From NCBI GenBank assembly GCA_024403335.1, contig JAKSSA010000024.1:1-36031 (forward strand): a DNA stretch of 36,031 nucleotides. Reading direction: 5' to 3'. Shown here piece by piece: positions 33,005 through 36,031 of the stretch. The notes under the pieces are model-generated. The model ran no database searches and was not told where the DNA came from. It saw only the letters and a list, made by a program, of their open reading frames with translations. Within the stretch, counting starts at the first letter, position 1. Each line of letters opens with the position of its first letter. A program made the position numbers and the translations under genes. Origin of the DNA: Lachnospiraceae bacterium (GTDB taxonomy: Bacteria; Bacillota; Clostridia; Lachnospirales; Lachnospiraceae).

Positions 33005-34726
33005 TTACTCACCATACTGTGATTCATAGGTCTCATAATAAAGTCCGCCAAGTGAGAGCAGCTCCTCATGAGTTCCACGCTCAGCTATTTCGCCATCCTT
33101 CAATACTATTATTTCGTCAGCATGGCGAACTGCGGAAATACGATGCGCAACAATAAACTTAGTTATGTCTGTCATGCCTTGTAATACCTTCTGAATTTCA
33201 CTTTCGGTTTCCATATCAAGCGCAGAAGTAGAATCGTCCATAATAAGAATTTTCTCATTACGGGCAAATGCTCTCGCTATACTGATTCGCTGCTTCTGTC
33301 CGCCTGAAAGACCCACACCTCTTTCACCGATTAAGGTTTCTGCCTTTTCTTCGTACTTGTCAACGAATTCTGCACACATTGAGTCCTTTAAAGCCCTTGA
33401 TACCTGCTCATCTGTTATTTCAGACTTCTTTCCGAATTTAACATTTTCTGAAATTGTATCTGAGAAAAGGAATACATCCTGAGTGACAGGTGCTACCGAA
33501 CCTCTTATGGAAGACAAAGTAATATCCCTTAAATCGTGTCCGTCAAGCAATACCTTGCCTTCTGTCGGATCATAGTATCTCATAAGTACATTAATCAATG
33601 ATGATTTTCCCGACCCGGTTTCACCCATAATTCCCAAGGTCTGTCCGGGTTTTACGCTAAATGAGATATTTTTAAGGATTTCTGCTTCTCCGATCTTAAG
33701 GCCCACATTTTCAAAGGTAATCTCACCTTTGACATCTTCAAGTTCGATCGCATTTTCCTTATTTACTATCTCAGGCTTTTCACTCATAATTTTGTTAATT
33801 TTCTTAATTGATGCAAAACCGCTTGCAAACTCATTTCCAAGCCATCCAAGCATTTCCATCGGCCATACAATATAACCGCAATACTGGATAAAAGCAGATA
33901 AAGTACCAAGTGAAATCTGCTTTGCAGGATCAGAACTCATAACCAAAACTCCACCGTAAAGAATGGTTGCGATGGTTAAAAGCTGTGAAACCATCTGTAT
34001 GTACGGATAATACTTGATAAAAGTTTTTGACTGGTCTACTGAAAGCTCATAATATCTTTTATTTTTAGAAATGAACTTTCCGATTTCAAACTTTTCCTGG
34101 GTAAAACTTTTTACGGTTCTGACACCTGAAATATTTTCCTCGCAAACAGTATTTAGTTCAACATTTGCATCACTTATCTTGTCATAAATCTTACCAACCT
34201 TGCTTTCAAGTATGATACTGATTCCTGCTACCAAAGGCATGCAAAGAAGCGGCAATACTGCAAGTCTCGGACAAAGTCCAAGCATGTTTTTTACAACTAA
34301 AATAACATGGAAAATAACTTCTACAACAAGCATTCCAAGGAAACCAATCGATCCCCACACAGCATCTACATCACCTGTAAGTCTTGCCATGATTTCACCT
34401 GTGTTTGTCTTGTCAAAGAAAGGAACTGACAACTTCTGGACATGCTTGAATATATGCTGTCTGTAATTTGATGCTACCATACAGCCTACCGTATCAAAGC
34501 TGACCTCTTTGATATACTGTAAAAACATTCTTCCAATACCAATTCCCAATATGGCCATTAAAAGGCTTGTAAGAATTTCAACCTTTCCGCCCATAATTAC
34601 ATCGTCAACGATGTTTTTTGTATATTTAGGAAGCAAGTTATCAAGATATACTGAACTAAAAAGTGCAATAAATCCGATAAGGTAAAGATACCATTTCTTC
34701 CCCATTTCCTTTAAAATAAACTTCAT
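33005..34726 (-). CDS. ABC exporter half-transporter with degenerate Walker B (multidrug type)
   Basis: 573 residues: membrane domain (about 1-310, six hydrophobic segments), then a nucleotide-binding domain with Walker A GETGSGKSS, full signature LSGGQKQRIS, Walker B ILIMDDSTSALD and switch motif FIVAHRISA. The Asp-Asp replaces the catalytic Asp-Glu, so the site built from this chain's Walker motifs and the partner's LSIGQ signature should bind but barely hydrolyse ATP. It is the first structural gene of the exporter operon, preceded by a long leader with a terminator. Its ATG overlaps the stop of a 14-codon frame. AGGTGA lies 5 bases upstream. Confidence 0.92.
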   Translation of the reverse strand: MKFILKEMGKKWYLYLIGFIALFSSVYLDNLLPKYTKNIVDDVIMGGKVEILTSLLMAILGIGIGRMFLQYIKEVSFDTVGCMVASNYRQHIFKHVQKLSVPFFDKTNTGEIMARLTGDVDAVWGSIGFLGMLVVEVIFHVILVVKNMLGLCPRLAVLPLLCMPLVAGISIILESKVGKIYDKISDANVELNTVCEENISGVRTVKSFTQEKFEIGKFISKNKRYYELSVDQSKTFIKYYPYIQMVSQLLTIATILYGGVLVMSSDPAKQISLGTLSAFIQYCGYIVWPMEMLGWLGNEFASGFASIKKINKIMSEKPEIVNKENAIELEDVKGEITFENVGLKIGEAEILKNISFSVKPGQTLGIMGETGSGKSSLINVLMRYYDPTEGKVLLDGHDLRDITLSSIRGSVAPVTQDVFLFSDTISENVKFGKKSEITDEQVSRALKDSMCAEFVDKYEEKAETLIGERGVGLSGGQKQRISIARAFARNEKILIMDDSTSALDMETESEIQKVLQGMTDITKFIVAHRISAVRHADEIIVLKDGEIAERGTHEELLSLGGLYYETYESQYGE

Positions 34727-34767
34727 TCTATCACCTGTCGATTATTCGATTCTCCCTCTCTTTTCAT
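34723..34767 (-). CDS. Possible 14-codon upstream ORF coupled to the ABC gene
   Basis: The frame MKREGESNNRQVIE starts at an ATG 3 bases after AGGAG and ends in a TGA that overlaps the ABC start (ATGA). Such overlap allows translational coupling. The spacing from the AGGAG is short and the peptide has no recognisable feature, so this may be chance. Confidence 0.3.
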   Translation of the reverse strand: MKREGESNNRQVIE

Positions 34768-34890
34768 AATCTCCTGCTCTAAAAGCAACCTGCTAAAATT
34801 TTATCAATTAGCACAGTCAAATGCTTTATAAGCACTTTCAAAATCCACCCTGTCACATTCTTTTAAATTAACACCTAACGGAAAATAAGC

Positions 34891-34921
34891 AAAAGAAAAC
34901 CCGGTATGTGGGCATACCGGG
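34891..34921 (-). terminator. Leader terminator upstream of the ABC exporter (candidate attenuator)
   Basis: On the minus strand CCCGGTATG (34921-34913) pairs perfectly with CATACCGGG (34908-34900) around a 4-base loop. TTTTCTTTT follows. It lies between the operon promoter and the first ABC gene, 165 bases before the ABC start, so transcription must read through it to express the exporter, unless another promoter lies in the gap. Confidence 0.85.
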
Positions 34922-34945
34922 CAATTTACACATTAAGTATCAAAC

Positions 34946-35056
34946 CTTAAGCTAAATTAATGCAAGGCAACTCCACAAAATACTATCAATAATATTTCTC
35001 TCATTTCTTCTAACACTGTATGTCATTTTGTTGCCTCCTCTCATATTTTTCTTAAG
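34946..35056 (-). promoter_or_regulatory. Nested RNA pairings enclosing the leader ORF
   Basis: AGGCAAC, which overlaps the leader ORF's ribosome-binding site (35036-35030), is complementary to GTTGCCT near the ORF's 3' end (34971-34965), extendable by a G-U. CTTAAG at 35056-35051 can pair with CTTAAG right after the stop (34951-34946), followed by a short A/U helix. The two pairings are properly nested. They would hide the ribosome-binding site when the ORF is not being translated. The link to the terminator is not visible by eye. Confidence 0.5.
34952..35026 (-). CDS. 24-residue leader peptide upstream of the ABC exporter
   Basis: The frame starts MTYSVRRNERN and ends with the hydrophobic ILWSCLALI. 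A perfect AGGAGG (35034-35039) lies 7 bases before its ATG, and a consensus promoter lies about 40 bases upstream. It is followed by a terminator and then the ABC genes. This is the arrangement of bmrB-bmrCD in Bacillus subtilis, where ribosome stalling on a leader peptide by antibiotics lets transcription through into the exporter. I infer a regulatory role rather than a function for the peptide itself. Confidence 0.65.
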   Translation of the reverse strand: MTYSVRRNERNIIDSILWSCLALI

Positions 35057-35064
35057 CCTTGGGT

Positions 35065-35093
35065 AGTATATTAAAGTATTTTATTTTTGTCAA
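35065..35093 (-). promoter_or_regulatory. Consensus promoter of the leader/ABC exporter operon
   Basis: On the minus strand a perfect TTGACA (35088-35093), 17-base spacer and TATACT (35065-35070). It is among the strongest promoters in the window, as expected where control is after initiation. Confidence 0.85.
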
Positions 35094-35172
35094 GCAAAAA
35101 TTGCAAAAAATATCGTTTTTCACTTTTTGTGTACAAAATCATTACTTTTACAAGTTGTAGTCATTCTGTTGT

Positions 35173-35317
35173 GCGCTATTTTGACAAAATAGCATTTTAC
35201 TCTGCATCGCGCTATTTTGCCATGCTTTCATTTTTTGTAGCGCACTATTTTGACAAAAATTCACTTCATTCTGCAGTGCTCTATTTTGCAAAGCTTTCAT
35301 TTTTTTGCAGCGCGCTA
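35173..35317. repeat. Tandem repeat of about 68-70 bases with internal GCGCTATTTTG motifs
   Basis: Two long copies (about 35173-35239 and 35240-35309) and a third start (GCGCGCTA, 35310-35317) lie directly after the GH10 gene. Each long copy contains two CTATTTTG elements, so a half-period also exists. In the first copy GCTATTTTG-a-CAAAATAGC (35175-35193) is a perfect 19-base palindrome. No terminator-like T run follows it. Confidence 0.75.
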
Positions 35318-35326
35318 AAGAGTAAT

Positions 35327-36031
35327 TTAATATCCGACTTCTTCTTTCATCTGTAATGCACCGAAAAATGCAGGCTTGGGATTCATACTCTTATCCATAA
35401 GCAAAGGACTTCCGTCTTTTCTCCATGAAAGATCATCCTTAAAGCCCCAGAAGGTCAAAGCATCCGAATTCAAAGTTCCATTATCAACTCTCTCAAAAAT
35501 TCCTGCAATTAAATCGTACATGTACTTTCCCTGTACCAAAAGGTTTTCGGTAGTCGCTTTAAGATAGCCCTGATATTTGCCAAGACAAACATCAAGTTCC
35601 GTAAGCTGTACCTTAAGTCCCAACGCAGATATAGTATCTAAAGTTTTAAAATATGTTTTCATATCATCTTTAGTATAAAGGTGAGCCTGGAAGCCTATAC
35701 CGTCAAGCAAATAATTTCCGTCCTCGTCCTTCATTGACTCGATGAACTTAACAAAGGTATCTGTCTTATACTGCTCATTATAATCGTTATAATACAAATC
35801 TACTGTTTCAGGTGCATATTTTCTTGCTATCTTAAAGGTCTGATAAAGATAATCTTCACCAATTGTCTTAAGCCAGAAGCTGTCTCTCATGCTACCATTT
35901 TCCATCCAGCATTCATTAGCAATATCATATGCGTAAATCATGTCAATGTATTCATTTTCAGTAAGCCATTCAAATACCTGCTTCATGTAACTATCCAAAC
36001 GTGCAAGCATGGTATCTCTGTCAACCAAATC
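35327..36031 (-). CDS. GH10 endo-1,4-beta-xylanase, C-terminal part (cut by window edge)
   Basis: The last about 235 residues of a GH10 catalytic barrel; the frame is open to the window end, so the N-terminus lies outside. The acid/base Glu is in MIYAYDIANECW and the nucleophile Glu in LKVQLTELDVCLG. The barrel's late strands show IGFQAHLY and TFWGFKDDLSW, and the end is the usual NPKPAFFGAL. There is no carbohydrate-binding module after the catalytic domain. Whether it is secreted cannot be judged without the start. It would cut xylan backbone. It is followed by the tandem-repeat region; the next promoter (35093) belongs to the ABC operon. Confidence 0.93.
   Translation of the reverse strand, partial: DLVDRDTMLARLDSYMKQVFEWLTENEYIDMIYAYDIANECWMENGSMRDSFWLKTIGEDYLYQTFKIARKYAPETVDLYYNDYNEQYKTDTFVKFIESMKDEDGNYLLDGIGFQAHLYTKDDMKTYFKTLDTISALGLKVQLTELDVCLGKYQGYLKATTENLLVQGKYMYDLIAGIFERVDNGTLNSDALTFWGFKDDLSWRKDGSPLLMDKSMNPKPAFFGALQMKEEVGY

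Noticed and set aside
34807-34932. 42-codon minus-strand open frame reading LKECDRVDFESAYKAFDCAN at its end
   Set aside because: The frame looks protein-like but has no usable start codon and passes through the leader terminator; an open run this long is expected by chance.

Overview
The window looks like chromosome of a low-GC, motile, glycan-degrading Firmicute, most likely a Lachnospiraceae member of the Butyrivibrio/Pseudobutyrivibrio/Roseburia type. This rests on the gene content: Tad pilus genes, flagellin with FliS- and FliK-like partners, GH10, GH31 and MalQ carbohydrate enzymes, a two-subunit class I fumarase with malic enzyme, and large GGDEF/EAL proteins. AGGAGG ribosome-binding sites and TTGACA-17-TATAAT promoters are used throughout. 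The genus is inference; no rRNA is present. No tRNA, rRNA, CRISPR array, transposase or integrase was recognised.

Layout. 172-4245 (minus): four tightly coupled Tad/Flp pilus machinery genes (TadZ-like, TadA, TadB, TadC) behind one strong promoter. 4663-6323 (plus): malQ with a LacI-type operator at its promoter. 6324-8550 (plus): a small accessory islet with a DUF4417 protein, a short toxin-tail-like protein and an acidic immunity-like protein, bounded by terminators. 8618-10618 (minus): GH31 alpha-glucosidase/xylosidase, divergent from pckA (10894-12612). 12744-13643: an NAD(P)-binding epimerase-like protein. 13869-16785 (minus): metG and a lipoprotein, each with its own promoter. 17303-22373 (minus): a flagellar transcription unit (FliK-like giant, flagellin, FliS-like) behind a sigma-28-like promoter. 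22509-27837 (minus): M18 aminopeptidase overlapping a 1350-residue c-di-GMP protein that carries a LacI-type sugar-sensor domain between an EAL and a GGDEF domain. 27995-30890 (minus): fumarase alpha, fumarase beta and malic enzyme, converting fumarate to malate to pyruvate. 31199-35093 (minus): a heterodimeric ABC exporter preceded by a leader containing a 24-codon ORF, paired RNA segments and an intrinsic terminator, as in a drug-inducible attenuator. 35327-36031 (minus): the 3' part of a GH10 xylanase, cut by the window edge.

The carbohydrate genes (MalQ, GH31, GH10) and the C4 metabolism genes (PckA, fumarase, malic enzyme) fit a saccharolytic anaerobe. The pilus, flagellar and c-di-GMP genes suggest control of attachment versus motility. 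The most unusual items are the GGDEF-EAL-LacI sensor-GGDEF fusion, the leader before the ABC exporter, the DUF4417/toxin/immunity islet, and degenerate tandem repeats that repeatedly begin at or just after stop codons. All calls are from reading the sequence; no database search was run.
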